Below, in pieces: positions 22,043 through 33,763 of a stretch of 64,000 bases of DNA. How positions within the stretch are numbered: the first letter of the stretch is position 1; every line of letters starts with the position of its first letter. Made by a program: the position numbers and the translations under genes. The stretch is from Myrica gale. Lineage: Eukaryota; Streptophyta; Magnoliopsida; Fagales; Myricaceae. The DNA is taken from assembly GCA_963930655.1 (NCBI GenBank), contig OZ005600.1, forward strand, positions 15,964,501 through 16,028,500. Direction: 5' to 3'. Under the pieces are notes generated by a model. The model did not search any database and was not told where the DNA came from. It saw nothing but the letters and a program-made list of their open reading frames with translations.

Positions 22043-22056
22043 GAATCCTAGCCGAG
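22043..22056. repeat. LINE-B target site duplication, 5' copy
   Basis: gaatcctagccgag, identical to 9195-9208. It codes for part of the F-box associated domain. Confidence 0.9.
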
Positions 22057-23035
22057 TTACTTGTTGCGTAATTGGTTCGTAAGAAAGATGCTCCCCTCGT
22101 CTGTCAATAACTAGAACTTCGCCAGTTTTTTTGAACGCTACCACTCTCTTTATTCCTTGACTAATATTAATACTGAATAGCTTAGTTAAAGATTCTCCAA
22201 CGCCATACTCTTTCATCTACACAGAAGAAGACTCTTCCTCCAATCGACCATTATACGGGACCAGAGAAAGTAATCCGCCACACACGGCAACAGTCATATT
22301 CAAGACAAACTCTCGAACAAAGCTGTTGGGCACTGGGATTTCACGAAAAACCTCATCACCCATATCAAATGCAACCATCATGTTGCGAAAATTGACCTCA
22401 TGATCTGGTGAAAATTGTGCGATCCAGTGGGATGCCCCATTGACAAAAGCTGATAAGCGACGGTTAATGAAAACGCATGATGGAACAGGGGAAGCAATTA
22501 CTTTCCAGCGGCCAGTGTTAACTCTATAGATCTCAACCACCGGTCGAACAGTGTTGTTTTCAGGATCTACTACTCTGACCAGCTTAATATCATAACTAGA
22601 AGGGTCATAGCCAAAACCTTCCCAGTGCTTCGGCTTCCTCTTTGATGAAAGAGAATTCTTCGGTTTTGGAAGCTTTACAACTCTATGGATGGATGGGTTC
22701 CAGAGACAATACCAATTATGATGAGAAGTACACAGGCAGATTACCTTTTACACGAACCTACTATGCGGAAATTGTCTATCGACTATGTTATCCGGGCAAT
22801 TCAATTGGATGCAATTATCGTCACGACCAAACGACTCATCATGCACGCAGCTGCAAGTGGAGTTGAAAAGCAAACAAACATTACAAAGAAGACTCATTGA
22901 CTAAAGACAACATCCACTTTGGACATAATGCCGGTAGGACAACACGATTATCATATGCCTCAGCTCATAAGATTCCACAATCATCTAGAACCGGAAGAAT
23001 TTCGGCAATATTTCCGAAATCTCAACTCTGAGCTC
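22043..23035 (-). pseudogene. F-box protein gene, 5' part, broken by LINE-B
   Basis: The F-box associated domain is clear: CLWNPSIHRVVKLPKP, GFGYDPSSYDIKLVRV, VEIYRVNTGRWKVIA, AFVNGASHWIAQF, MMVAFDMGDEVFREIPVP, GLLSLVPYNGRL and MKEYGVGESLTKLFSI, in that order. Upstream, shifted pieces of the F-box itself survive (ISEILPKFF near 23015; CPKWMLSLVNESSL near 22905). Damage includes an in-frame TAG where WMKEYG would be expected (SV-stop-MKEYG), an earlier stop before KVI, and frameshifts in the F-box. The reading runs into the LINE-B target duplication at QQVTRLGF, and the gene resumes at 9208. The family supplies the SCF substrate-recognition subunit. This copy is dead. Confidence 0.85.
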
Positions 23036-23644
23036 CCTAAAAGAAATTCATACTCTAAATTAACAATTGCAGGGAGAAGGTGTACAGCAGTGCCAGCAGT
23101 GGTAGATAACTCTGAACTGACGAAGCAAGGAGGCAATATACCACCAACTCCAAGCAGCTGCTTCTACTTCTCCATCGTAGTTGACAAATTCATTGAAACA
23201 TACAATCTAAAATCAAACAACTAGAGATTGTACCGCCTTAGGAGGATGATAATCAAAGTTGGTTATCCAGAGACACAATTATAAAAGGTATGACTGCTTC
23301 AATGTTAGTGTGTTCCCTTCTCCTTAATGTCATAAGATATGACACCCTGCACTAGTTTGTAGAACAATCTCCACCATGTTAGATAATAGACAATTGAACT
23401 TTTCCCTTTGTATTTCTTCACAATCCTACATATAAGCACACAGATATCACAAGGAAACTACCATCATAAAACAAAACGTTATCTGCATATGTCATCCAGA
23501 GATTTGTTCAGGAGACAATAATGAATTCAGCTATTTTCCCGTACAATTCAGGAATCAAATTGCACATATCCAATTCCAGAAAGCAAACAAAATTTCCGAC
23601 CAATCCCACGAATTTCCCAAAATTTACCAAAGGTGCCCCAGAGG
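23036..23644. other. Intergenic between F-box pseudogene and methyltransferase gene
   Basis: No gene seen. Includes the 3' flank of the methyltransferase gene on the minus strand. Confidence 0.4.
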
Positions 23645-24334
23645 CTACGACCTGGCGTCATTCTTCTTCTTCCTCAATATATAAACATCGGTCTCCTCGT
23701 ACGCGTACTCCGAATGAAGATCCTCGCGCGGAACCTTCTCGATGTCAAACACGTTGTGGGACATTTCCCAGAACAGTTTATCGGCCTCCGGAGACCTGAC
23801 TTGATAACCGAGCAGCACAACGCCATTGTCAGCCACCAAAGCCTCCATGGTGGACACCAGCGGACCTACAGTCTCCTCAATGTAAACGACGTCGGTGGCA
23901 ATGACGTAATCGAAAGGTGGGTTCAGGGATCTGATCTGGTCCGGGTTGTTCCAATAGAGGATAGAGTGCTTGAGGGTTTTGGCGAGTACGGCTTTGTTAC
24001 GTTTGAGGTTGTGTTTGAGTGCGGGCATGACGGGGGCTATGTCCGTAAGGACGAGGTCAGTGAGTCCAAGGAGGTAGAACCCCATGCCAGCGGCGCCGCA
24101 TCCTGCGCCGAGTTCAACGGCACGTTTGCCGCGGAAATCGAGGAGGTGATTGTAGGGGTTGTCGCTGGGGGTTGGGTTTGGGGTGAGTGGGGCCCAGCGG
24201 TCGACAAATTTGACAAGGACGAGGGAGCAAGGCCAGACGGAGGTGCCAACGTGCATGGAGCCGTTGTCCTGTTGGAGGGAAAGAAGAGAGTTGCGCACGG
24301 GCAGCTCGACCACAGGCGAATCTGTGAACTTCAT
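23645..24334 (-). CDS. METTL21-type protein methyltransferase (Methyltransf_16 family)
   Basis: An intact 229-residue intronless frame. Residues 1-35 (MKFTDSPVVELPV, then LQQDNGSMHVGTSVWPCS) are the N-terminal block of METTL21-like enzymes. VELGAGCG (73-80) is the SAM-binding motif I, and LTDI (96-99) ends the next strand with its acidic residue. ATDVVY (146-151) is the D-x-x-Y motif of the seven-beta-strand protein-lysine methyltransferases, and LLGYQVR (174-180) follows. It should transfer methyl groups from S-adenosylmethionine to a lysine of a protein partner in cytosol or nucleus; the substrate cannot be told from sequence. An in-frame ATG 42 codons upstream (24460) would add a segment that does not look conserved, so I start at 24334. 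The neighbours are transposons and a dead F-box gene. Confidence 0.9.
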   Translation of the reverse strand: MKFTDSPVVELPVRNSLLSLQQDNGSMHVGTSVWPCSLVLVKFVDRWAPLTPNPTPSDNPYNHLLDFRGKRAVELGAGCGAAGMGFYLLGLTDLVLTDIAPVMPALKHNLKRNKAVLAKTLKHSILYWNNPDQIRSLNPPFDYVIATDVVYIEETVGPLVSTMEALVADNGVVLLGYQVRSPEADKLFWEMSHNVFDIEKVPREDLHSEYAYEETDVYILRKKKNDARS

Positions 24335-24540
24335 TGTGGCGTTGAGTCTGTTGACTGCTGAGTTTGGCTGTTTCTGTCCGAGAGCTGTGTTGATCGTCCA
24401 CAATAGGGGGATGTGTCTTGGAATTATGGGGAAACAGGTGGGTTGTAGAATCAGGCCCAATTTTGACGTGGGTTGGGAAGCAGATCATGAAAAGGTTGGG
24501 TATTTGAATTGGGTTTTTAGATTAAGATGTTTTGAATAAA

Positions 24541-24665
24541 AGAAAGGGCCTGGCTTTAGAGCTTCTTGGTAAGATGCTTGTGGAAATATCTGTGGACCTT
24601 CCTAGTAGATTGCCCGAGGATATGAATCTTGTAAAGCCTAATAAGAGGGTCCCAATTGCTATCTA
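24541..24665 (+). pseudogene. Possible LINE ORF1 (DUF4283-type) fragment
   Basis: A short open stretch (LGKMLVEISVDLP, then NLVKPNKRVPIAI and a stop) resembles the segment after the DUF4283 domain in plant LINE ORF1 proteins. It is too short to be certain. Confidence 0.3.
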
Positions 24666-25345
24666 GTCCTTTTTCCCTAGACAAAGAAATTAATACCTTG
24701 CTTGATTCCACAGAAGAAAAAGAAAAAGTCATAGGATGCGCTTTGGATTATGCTATTTGAGTGTGACATGAAAATAACGTGTCCAAACTCAACATGGCAT
24801 GATATTGTTGACAATTTGCCTAAGAAACTCATGAGAAGGAAGTTAGATATATATGTAATACTTCCATGTCCCGTCGCATCCGAAAATTCTGTGCGATCGA
24901 CCTCAAATTTATTCGGACTTCTCTCTCTTTATTGACTTATAGTGGTGACCACTGATCAATTGGATGTATGTAGCACTTCTTAGATAAGTCAAACTAAAGT
25001 TGAGATCAAAGCACGAATTGAGCCTTGATCGGCTCACTGTTCCCAACACTCACCGAGCTTTGAGTTGAACATGAGAGTTACCTCCAATATGTGTTTTGTA
25101 CTAAGATATATATTATTTGGGTTAAATACACATTGCACCATACAATTATTAGGATCTTGACACTTTGCACTTCAATTTATTATTTTTATTATATTATACC
25201 TACTAACTATATATTGATTTCAGACACTTTGGTCACTATCAAAAAAATTATGGAGACAAAATTGTAATTTTGCACACCAAAAAATCATTTTCTGTCTAAA
25301 TTAACCCAAAAAATTAAGTGCAAAGTGTTTGAAATTAAATAGTTA
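24666..25345. other. Intergenic, AT-rich, with a fold-back at its right end
   Basis: No gene seen. At 25175-25350 the motif gacactttgcactt recurs inverted as aagtgcaaagtgtttgaaat, suggesting an old small inverted-repeat element that ends where the next CACTA terminus begins. Confidence 0.4.
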
Positions 25346-25437
25346 CACTACAACTATTTTAATCTTTAGAGGCGAACTTGTTCGTGGCGAACTTGTCAGT
25401 AGCGAAATCCATTTTGACGCTAAAAATACATATTTAA

Positions 25438-25673
25438 CGACGAAAATATTGATTAGTCACTAAAATGTTAAAATACATGTGTTTTTAGCTACCAATATCA
25501 ATTTCATCGCTAAAAGTATCTTTTGCGACCATTTTGTTTGATCACAGTATACTTTTAGTGACAAAAATATTGGTTCGTCGCTAAAAATGTAAACTACATG
25601 TTTTTTTAGCAACGAATATGAATTTCGTCTCTAAAGTATCTTCGGTGATGATTTTGTTTCGTGGTTAAAAGTA
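25438..25673 (+). repeat. Two diverged 120-bp tandem copies in CACTA subterminal DNA
   Basis: The block from gacgaaaatattgattagt to cagtatactttt is repeated about 120 bases later as gacaaaaatattggttcgt to ggttaaaagt, with many substitutions. Confidence 0.6.
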
Positions 25674-26015
25674 AGGGTGATCAAGACCGAACCGGTTTTG
25701 CTGTCTTCAAAAGTTAAATCTGGTCCAGTCAGGACCGGATTTCATAAACCGGATAATGCGGTCCGGTTCGGTTCTAAATTTTTAAGAATGATGTCCAGAC
25801 CGGACCGCAGACACTGCACCGGATTTATTTTTTTAAAATAAAAAATATATATATATTTAAAAAAAAGTTTAATGCGCAGACACTGCACTTGCGCAGTAAA
25901 TTTTTTTAAAAAATATTTTTTTTATTTAAGAAGACCGGACCGGACCACTTATAAGTGATGGGGTCCGGTCCTTTAATATAAGAGAACCGGAAATGCGGTC
26001 CAAAAACAGCTACTG
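25674..26015. mobile_element. Small non-autonomous hAT-like element
   Basis: Starts agggtgatcaagaccg, like hAT termini, and carries repeated accggacc/ggtccgg motifs in both orientations around an A/T-rich centre. It shares ggaccacttataagtgat with the hAT element at 6358-7605. The exact ends and the 8-bp duplication are not resolved. Confidence 0.55.
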
Positions 26016-26430
26016 GATAGTTCTTCAATGAAATAAGTTTTGTCGCTAAATGTTTTATTATAAATTAATCATAGTAATATACTTATCCTAAGCTATATAA
26101 TGTTACTAATTATTTTATATATTATGATATTCCTTATAATATATTGTATCATAATATATTATTTTCTATAGTAATATATTTGAAAATTTTTATTTTAAAA
26201 TACTCAATAAAATATGAAATTAGAGGGAGTGTCATGAAAATTGAAGCTATTATATGGTATAACTTCATGACTTAGTTGTTGTTGTGTATTTCGTTATATA
26301 GAATAGCTTATTGAGATGTATGTTATATATTATTATATCACCATACATAATGATATATTATATAATATGGATATATGCACTACAACAAAAAGTGTCTATA
26401 ATGACAAGAACATAGGTCACTTGAAACCCA

Positions 26431-26682
26431 TCATACCAACACTCGATCCATAATGTACTCCTTCACTTCTGTAGGAAGATCGGCCCACTTGTTAATGGAG
26501 ATCGGAAGCAGCCTTCGAACTAACATTCCAATCTTCGTGAAATAGGGTGGCAGCAGTGGAAGACACTCATCCACGCTCTCCCTCCGGGGTATGCACCGAT
26601 AATTCCCCGAACCCGGGCCTGGACCCAAGACTCTTCTCCAAACCGACCCCACGTGTCCTACCTCGCCCGTGCTGAGAAGCAT
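26431..26682 (-). pseudogene. CACTA-2 Ptta/En/Spm-type transposase exon
   Basis: Encodes KIGMLVRRLLPISINKWADLPTEVKEYIMDRVLV, given here in pieces: KIGMLVRRLLP, WADLPTEVKEYIMDRVL. It aligns with TLIGTLVRMH and WAKVPNSVKEYIRERIL of CACTA-1 (50055-50293). This family (Transposase_24, PF03004) is the TNPA-like accessory protein. Only this exon was recognised. Confidence 0.65.
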
Positions 26683-27109
26683 ATGTTACTACGTAAAATG
26701 AAATTAGCAAAGTTAGTCGGTCATTTAACTTTAAAAAAATTAAAATATAACTTAGAATAATTTCTTACATGCAAAACTACAAAGCTGGTGTGCCTTGACT
26801 CATAGCTTCATTCGATCTCGGAGAAGGAGCGCTCTGAGTAGGACTCAAGATCGGAGTCATACTAAGTGGAGTGAGTGCGTCATGCAATTGTCCAGAACTA
26901 ACTAAAGAAAATTCTCGTCCACGCTTCATTTCACCGTACAAGATGTGACATAAAAAAAAACCATAAAGATGTTGTAAAAGAGACAATAACTATAAAAACA
27001 ATTAAGCAAACATCAACATTTCAAAGAGTGTATACTTGAAATAAATTATTAATCAAAAGCTTGGATGACGTTTGGCGCAACGCCATCCCTCGTAGCAGAT
27101 TAAGGTTAA

Positions 27110-27720
27110 ACTGTCGTAAGTCTATAAACAAGTCAATGGCATCGTCCTCATGATACACTTCATTCGTGATGGTTGCTCCCGATTCGACGTTTACATCAAC
27201 TTCACTTTTCAGATCCGGGTCGGGAAGGTCATATGTATTACTACACGATAACTTCTGTACAAGTCACCACGTAGGTCCATACAGATTATCAACTAGATAA
27301 AACACTTGACTTACTTGATTTGCCAAAACAAATGGATCTTCTGAATACCACAGTCGGGAAGTGTCTATGCTCTTAAAGTTCTCGTCGATACGAATTCAAC
27401 GGTAATATTTGACGTCCCACCAATCACGCTTAAACAAATATATTGTATTTACCCACAAGTATTGCATGGCATAAATGTCTATAAGTCTCCCATAAAATTA
27501 AGTTGGATTTCCCTCATGTGATCCCTGTACTACAATACCACTGTTCTAAGTTATCCGTCGTTCTTCCCATTGTACTGTATGACATCTACATTCATTCACA
27601 ACACAAGCAGAATAACGCATCACTCGTGTATCACGCCTACGCACCAATGAATACAATTCATCGACCAATGTACATGGATTTTGAGAACGTAATGTTTGAA
27701 CCTACAACAATATATTAGGT
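27110..27720 (-). pseudogene. CACTA-2 TNP2 C-terminal region (DUF4216)
   Basis: The minus strand reads YLFKRDWWDVKYYR, FKSIDTSRLWYSEDPFVLA, QVSQVFYLVDNLYGPTW and TYDLPDPDLKSEVDVNV with stops between. It parallels YLFKCDWWDVEKQN, SVNTSRKWYQNDQFILC and QVFYLPNTDLGGHW of CACTA-1. Broken by several stops. Confidence 0.65.
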
Positions 27721-27922
27721 CATTACAAACAAATACATTATATTAATTAGAATTCTTTGTCAATAACACTTACTCACCCTAAGAACCAATCCGGAAACTG
27801 TTCCTCATGTGTACCAGAAATGTCACCAACTCCTTGCTAGTGAAGTTCGTCAATGTGTTCACTGTAACGATAAGGTTAATCAGCGACAATATATTACAGA
27901 CAACTTATAATTTTTATTTCAC

Positions 27923-28400
27923 TTACTCTAAGTAGTTGCTGATGCCTTTGCAAATTTTCAGAACATACCACCGAGCTTTCTTCAACTCTTTTCGGTCTAT
28001 GTCATGTCTTTTTGCAGCCCCTATCAATCTAATTCTTTTATTGAACACATCCAATGACATTTCTGGTACCTCCATCTCGCCATCATAATTGTAGTTTCGA
28101 TCTCTGCGATTAAACATTGTTTCGACCCCTCGAAGGTACTAGGCACAAAATGTTGAACACTCATTGTCAATATACGCTTCTACAATCGAGTATTCGGGAC
28201 ACAACTTATTTTTCACATTCCGTTTCGAGCCACCCGTCAACCGCTCAACTGGATACATCCATCAGTATTGTATCGGTCCAGCAAGCATTGCTTCGCGCGG
28301 TAAGTGGACCTCCAAATACATCATTACCATATAATTATTCCGATATCTTCCAACAACCTCTGCAATACATTAATCTTCAACGTCCGTGAGCATAACTCTC
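27923..28400 (-). pseudogene. CACTA-2 TNP2 middle region (DUF4218 end)
   Basis: The frame includes WMYPVERLTGGSKRNVKNK, PEYSIVEAYIDNECSTF, YLRGVETMFNRRDRNYNYDG and ARWYVLKICKGISNYLE. These match the W-M-Y-P-V/I-E-R and A-Y-I-x-N-E-C motifs of CACTA TNP2 transposases. The catalytic Transposase_21 part upstream is missing. Confidence 0.65.
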
Positions 28401-28586
28401 GAAAAAACATGCATAATTCAGTCACTGCGCCACCCACGCCTTCCTTCAACAACCCTCAGATCATCACTGGAAGAATCCTCCTCAAGAACACATGACAACC
28501 ATAACTTTTCATTCCAGACACCTTCAACTCATTTAGATTTACACGTGAAATGTCAACAGCATAACCATCGGGGAACCTCGCGTCCT

Positions 28587-29050
28587 TTAACCACTCAAAG
28601 CCTTCCGTCCCGAAGTAGGGGTTTCCCTAATATGAGGGTTCTCCGTTTCAACCCCTATTGTTGCACCTTCTAACTCCGAACGAAAATCGGTTAACATTTT
28701 CTCCATCCCATCAGAGTTATATCCCTCTAAATCCTCATCCCTATGTGGTATGCTCGCACCAGATTCTTGACTCAAATTTGAAACGAGTTGAATAAACTCC
28801 TCGTGAAACACCCATAATTATAGCTTATATCAAACCCATTAATGTACATATGATCTTTCATTTTTTCCAACACTTGAAACACTACATTTCTGCACTTCCG
28901 ACATGGACATCTAATCTAACCCCGAGAGTCGACACATCAAGCAGCCATACCGAAAAACTCAAGGACCCCATTCGTATACTTTTCATGAAACCGATTTTTC
29001 TCGTACACCAACTCTTATCCTTCACCACCAATCTAAAACAATAAACGAAA
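28587..29050 (-). pseudogene. CACTA-2 TNP2 N-terminal (transposase-associated) region
   Basis: Pieces of the N-terminal zinc domain lie in shifted frames: KDKSW, then IRCPCRKCRNVVFQ, INGFDISYNYGCF. A linker follows with DEDLEGYNSDGMEKML. CACTA-1 has DKCWMN, IRCPCRRCMNVYFQ and VNGIDKSYTKWVL at the same place. Confidence 0.65.
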
Positions 29051-29189
29051 TTAAGTAAATCATAAACATCCAATCATTGGAACGTGACATTTGTGCCCAG
29101 CTGATAAGTCCTATCCCATTCAAGATTGTGCATTCGGAGTTGAACGCCAGTTCGACTTGTGTCCATCCATACTTGGAAAAAATTCAGTA

Positions 29190-30310
29190 GCATCCAGTTA
29201 AACGTCAGCGACCGATCACTAATTTAAGCTGATTGATCGTCAATTACATGGATGACCGATCACCTAAATAATACGATCGATCGTCACACCTCCATCTAAC
29301 AGACGATCGACCGTGTAAAAAATCATATTCACAATACCCACAAATACCAAAATCAAAAAACTCACCAAATAACCAATCAAATCATTCATAAATCATAGTA
29401 TAGGTCGAGTATATTACCTCTTGCACGAAATCAACACCAAAATCAACCAAAATCTCACAAATTTCGCCCAAAATTTTCAATATTCATCCAGTTAAAAAAC
29501 CAATGAACTTGAGCTTGGGCTTACTCTTATGCTATTCTAAATACCCTCCCAACTAAAAAAATTGTGTTTGGATTAAGTTTGAAGTGGAAATCACTCCTTC
29601 GCGCAAGCTTTTGGTCTCCTCTCACCTTGGGTGTGTTTTTGCACTACACCCATAGCCTTAGAGTATTTGAAACTCGATAAAACCAGATCGATCGATCAAT
29701 GCTTCTCAATATTAAATAAAACGATTTTTAACCAACAAATTACTTAATTATTAAAATTATTTTACTTAGAATGTCATCTTAATACATACATAACACTTAT
29801 ATCTTATAATCATGTGCTAAATAAGTGTTATCTCACTAATTTATAACATTAATATATTTCTCATACTAACTCTTACAAAATGTTTCTATGATACAATATG
29901 TACAACTTATACATGTTTTTCCTAAATATTAATAATGTGTACTTGATCTGTTTTTATGTAATCTAAATACATCCAAACATGCTTTGTTAATGTATATTTT
30001 GTGTTTGCAAACATTTAAACTCAAAATATTCAATCATTAATTTTTAAAAACAAAATTTTCTAACGATCGATCGTCAATTTCACTTAAAACGACTACGCAC
30101 GACTGCTATATATTGATGATCGATCGCGTCGTGCAACTCATAAACGATCGATCGTGGTACAAATTACTGATCGATCAGCTTTTGTAAACCAAAACGACGA
30201 CGTATTTAAGGATCGATCGCTTTTTTTGTACCCGATTGGTCGTCTTGACATATCTAAACAACACCATCATTCACCGATTGATCGGTAGTGCACTGATCGA
30301 TCGGTGATCC
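29190..30310. repeat. CACTA-2 internal gatcgatcg-motif array
   Basis: Many copies of gatcgatcg, cgatcgatc and close variants (such as acgatcgatcgt and ctgatcgatca) in both orientations over about 1.1 kb. Similar clusters lie at 32160-33440. Such short palindromic repeats are the usual binding sites of the TNPA-like protein. Confidence 0.65.
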
Positions 30311-30683
30311 TAAATATTAAAGGTACGCTTTTTAGCCACACAAATTACTTAATTATTAATATTATTTTACTTATAATGTAATCTTAATACATACTTGAGA
30401 CTAATATCTTATAATCATGTGCTAAATAAGCGTTATATCACTAATTTATGACATATTAATAGATTTCTCATAATAATTCTTACAAAATGTTTCTATAATG
30501 CAACATGTACAACTTATACATGCTTTCCTAAATTACTTACTCATTTTTACTTCAATTATTATATTACTTATTTAATCAATCGCTATAAATTATAACTTAA
30601 ATTATATTTAGAAACGTATTTTTATTTTGCCAACCAAAGGGTATTTTCGTCAATTTATGTATCTAAGTGACGGGAAAAAAGTA

Positions 30684-32090
30684 TTAGTAAAAAAATACGT
30701 AAACTGTAATCAAAGTCACTACATATCCACAAATAAACAGATATATCCCAAACACGTAAATAAAAATCCAAATCCAAATAAAACATAGTCTCAAACAGAT
30801 AAGTAAAAATAGAAACCAAATTTTTGTCCAAAATAGATAGTAAAAAATAGTAAAAAAATAAGGTCGGAGAGCATCATGGAAAGTCGCCACGTCATCAGGA
30901 ATATCTTTGGGAATCTTCTGTGGATATGCCTCTGTCTTGAACTCATTCAGGGTTTTCTTGATTTCTTCCAACGCGTCGTCGACGTGCGTCATATGAGCCA
31001 GAACCATCTTGTTGCGTAGCATTGCAATAGTGGACTCTCCTTCAAAGGCGATCTGAAGCTTCTCTTGGTCTCCCGGAGCCACTCTATCTCCTTCTCCAAT
31101 TTCTCGACATGACCCTCAAGAGGCCGTAGAGCAGACCTCACAGTCACGCTGACACGGCTGTTGCGATCCACAAATAGCTAGGCCAACCAAGGAGGAGGCA
31201 CTGGAGGCGCTCCCGTCTCGAAAGGTGCCTCTCTTACTGTGCTGCCCCCTCTACGAGCGAACCGACGTGTCAATGCCCCTCTTACCCCTTGCTCCTAGAC
31301 AAGGTGAACTTGTTCAGTGAGCTCATAACCCCCTTCTAATTCTCCCCGTCGGCAATCACGACACCCCAAGAAATGAGGAATTGAGTCAGGAACACGTCGT
31401 ATGAGAGGGAATAATCATTAATTCCCCAAGCCTCATCCATGATCAACTCAGCTGATCCAATAAGAGCATGCACTGAGTTAACTATACGCGCGGGAAATCT
31501 ATCCGCGTCTGTACCATGAGTTCTGCCATCCACGTTCGGCATCAAAATGAGGTGCAAAATCCGCCAAAACGCACTGAACTCAATATGCTTGATTATGCTA
31601 CCAACAAATGCAGACGCGCGTCCTGTCATCAGAGTCCAGAGATCTTCCTCCGATGTCCTCTGCTCATCCGTCAGCCGTATCGCCGGGAAGGAGGGAGTCT
31701 CGGGACGAGTGCGATGTATGAAATCGACAATGACGTTTGCCGAGAATATGAACTGCACCCCTCGCACTTCCAGTTGCAACTCAAATGCTCTATCACCGAG
31801 ACAAGTGCACAGAAGAAATCGTGCACCAGGTTGTCCACACAAAAATCATCTATCCAGGAGAGCTGGTGTAGGAATCCCTGGTACTCGAAGAGCTAGTAGA
31901 GGGAATACTCCTCGTACAACAGCTCATCAAAATTTGAGAGCGACACTGGACGCTCTTTGGCCATCAGCCGCCCCTTCAAGTACTCAATCCGCCTCTCCAG
32001 GATCATTCCCAGATGAGTGGCCTCTTGCTTTTGGGACAAAGATCTCACCCTGGTCCTCGAAGTGTTCGAATGGTTGGCTCCTAACATTTT
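30684..32090 (-). pseudogene. CACTA-2 third ORF: PF20167-like plant transposon protein
   Basis: The minus strand begins with ERRIEYLKGRLMAKERPV and NFDELLYEEYS (32087-31893). After a frameshift it continues through LQLEVRGVQFIFSANVIVDF, SFPAIRL, DLWTLMTG, FSAFWRILHLILMPN, NSVHALIG and SLSYDVFLTQFLISWGV (31842-31336). A coiled-coil tail follows (LEGHVEKLEKEIEWLRETKR near 31100; ALEEIKKTLNEFKTEA near 30960). The same order of motifs is in the CACTA-1 protein at 44195-45259. The family is annotated as a putative plant transposon protein domain, and its role is not established. Several shifts break this copy. Confidence 0.7.
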
Positions 32091-32159
32091 ATGTATACTG
32101 TAACAATTGTATATAAATGTGTTAATAAATAATCACAGTGATATAATTAAAATTTGAAA

Positions 32160-33440
32160 TAATTAAGTTGCAGCATAATGACGATCTATCGACAATTGCA
32201 ACGATTGATCACTAAATGTAACGATCAATTGCATATTTAAGTGATCGATTGCTTATACAAAATTATGCATTTTTAACTTACCGTTCAATCGGTGAAATGC
32301 GTGATCAATCGCTGAACGTGACGATGGATCAGTGCATGCACCAAAACGCACCGTATTACACATGAGATTGATCGCCACTAGGATGATCAATCGCCATATA
32401 GTAAAGCGAATAGTTTCAAATTAAATTTACTGATCAATCGGTAAGTGAATACACATTCAATCGTCTTCAAATAAAACACAGTTTTAAGTAACGATCGAAT
32501 TCTTTTTTTTTGTCTTATCTTCTATTTTTCCGACTAATCAATCACACCTGTGATCAATCGTCTACAAATCTAAACGCACAATTTTGATCGTCGCTCGAGC
32601 ATCTAATGATTGATCGTTGAACTCAGACAATGGATCGTCATTTCTCACCAACTACATAACGATTGATCGCCTTGAACACATGATCGATCATCGTGGGGAC
32701 GAATAAAAAAAATTACAATTCCAATAATAACCCCAAAAATGCCCAAAATCACCTCCAATTGATCCCTAAACAATCCTAAACTCCTAATACATACATTAAC
32801 ACGAAAAAAATACATTTTTACGAACCTAAATGGGTCATATGGCATAATTAAAAAACTAAACTAAAAACGAATATAAACTGCCTAAAATCACTTAAAAACA
32901 ACATAAGTAGGTACCTTTGACGTAGATGACAGTGGGAGAAGATTTTACACACTTTGGAAGACAATGCAACACGAACTTGATCGTAGAAAGTTCAGAGGAT
33001 TTAGTGAGAATTTGTGGAGATAACCGGTAAAAATGAGTTCAGCGGTTTCATATAATCGTTCGCGACAATCGATCGAAACTTTGGTCGATCGATCGTGTTC
33101 AGTTCCAACACGTGGCGTTTTACCGTTTGTTGGATAAATGATAAATCGTACATTCAATGATCGAACGACGATTCAAAAAAGTGACAGTTACATAACACGT
33201 GGCAGAATTTCATTCGTTGCATCAATGATCGATCCGTATAATATAACAATCGATCGGCGTCTCGCATTTTCTTACTGTTACACGTGAAGATCGATCTATG
33301 TCTTCCCCTATTGATCACTATACATTGCCACGTGTTAATTTTTAAACAATCGATCAGTTTATGTACAAATGTGTTTTTTGCGACGAAGTGTTTCATCGTA
33401 AAAGTAACAATCGATCGTTTATGTACCGATCGATCGCTGT
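32160..33440. repeat. CACTA-2 subterminal gatcgatcg-motif array
   Basis: Repeated gatcaatcg, gatcgatcg and cgatcgatc motifs spaced by about 20-60 bases, in both orientations, between the 5' end of the element and its first ORF. Confidence 0.65.
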
Positions 33441-33763
33441 GTGACAAAATTTTTCGTCAAAAAAAAAAAACTTTTAGTGACCAAAATTTTATTTCTTCAC
33501 ACATCAAACCTTTAGTGACGAAAAAAAAAAATTTTAGTGACAAAAATAGCATTTCATCACTAAAAATGGACTTTTAGTCACTAAATGTCAAATTTCTAGT
33601 AGTATGTGCCTATGCTATGATTTCAAGGTCCGATCAAATTAAAAAAAAAGGTGATATATTCAGCAAGGGAGCAAAGGTCGTGTGCCCATGATTTCAAGGT
33701 CCGATCGGTCTCTTTTTTCAAACACAAGATTTCATATTTCTCCATCTTGTGTTTGAGGGAGGA

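Larger units (their letters stand above)
25346..26060 (+). mobile_element. CACTA end fragment (CACTA-5) with hAT insert
   Basis: It begins cactacaactatttt, a CACTA terminus, followed by repeated gcgacgaaa/cgctaaaa motifs typical of CACTA subterminal DNA. The opposite end was not found. The motif (ttttgtcgctaaatg) resumes at 26040 after the hAT-like block at about 25674-26015. Confidence 0.6.
26378..33603 (-). mobile_element. CACTA-2: decayed En/Spm-type element
   Basis: Left end cactacaacaaaaag (26378) is preceded by atg. The right end, tttctagtagt, is followed by atg (33604-33606), so a 3-bp ATG duplication fits if the last G was lost. On the minus strand it contains, in order, a PF20167-like transposon protein (32090-30684), TNP2 fragments (29050-28587, 28400-27923, 27720-27110) and a Ptta/En/Spm-type exon (26682-26431). 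Two arrays of gatcgatcg-type motifs lie at 32160-33440 and 29190-30310. All coding parts carry stops and frameshifts. Confidence 0.8.

Noticed and set aside
23633..24361. 242-codon open frame on the plus strand over the methyltransferase gene
   Set aside because: Antisense shadow of the METTL21-type gene, whose conserved motifs are all on the minus strand.
31516..32116. Plus-strand open frames of 126 and 189 codons
   Set aside because: Shadows of the minus-strand PF20167-like pseudogene of CACTA-2.
26378..33603. gatcgatcg arrays considered as a CRISPR-like or satellite array
   Set aside because: Spacing is irregular, orientation is mixed, and the arrays coincide with CACTA subterminal regions in a plant genome.
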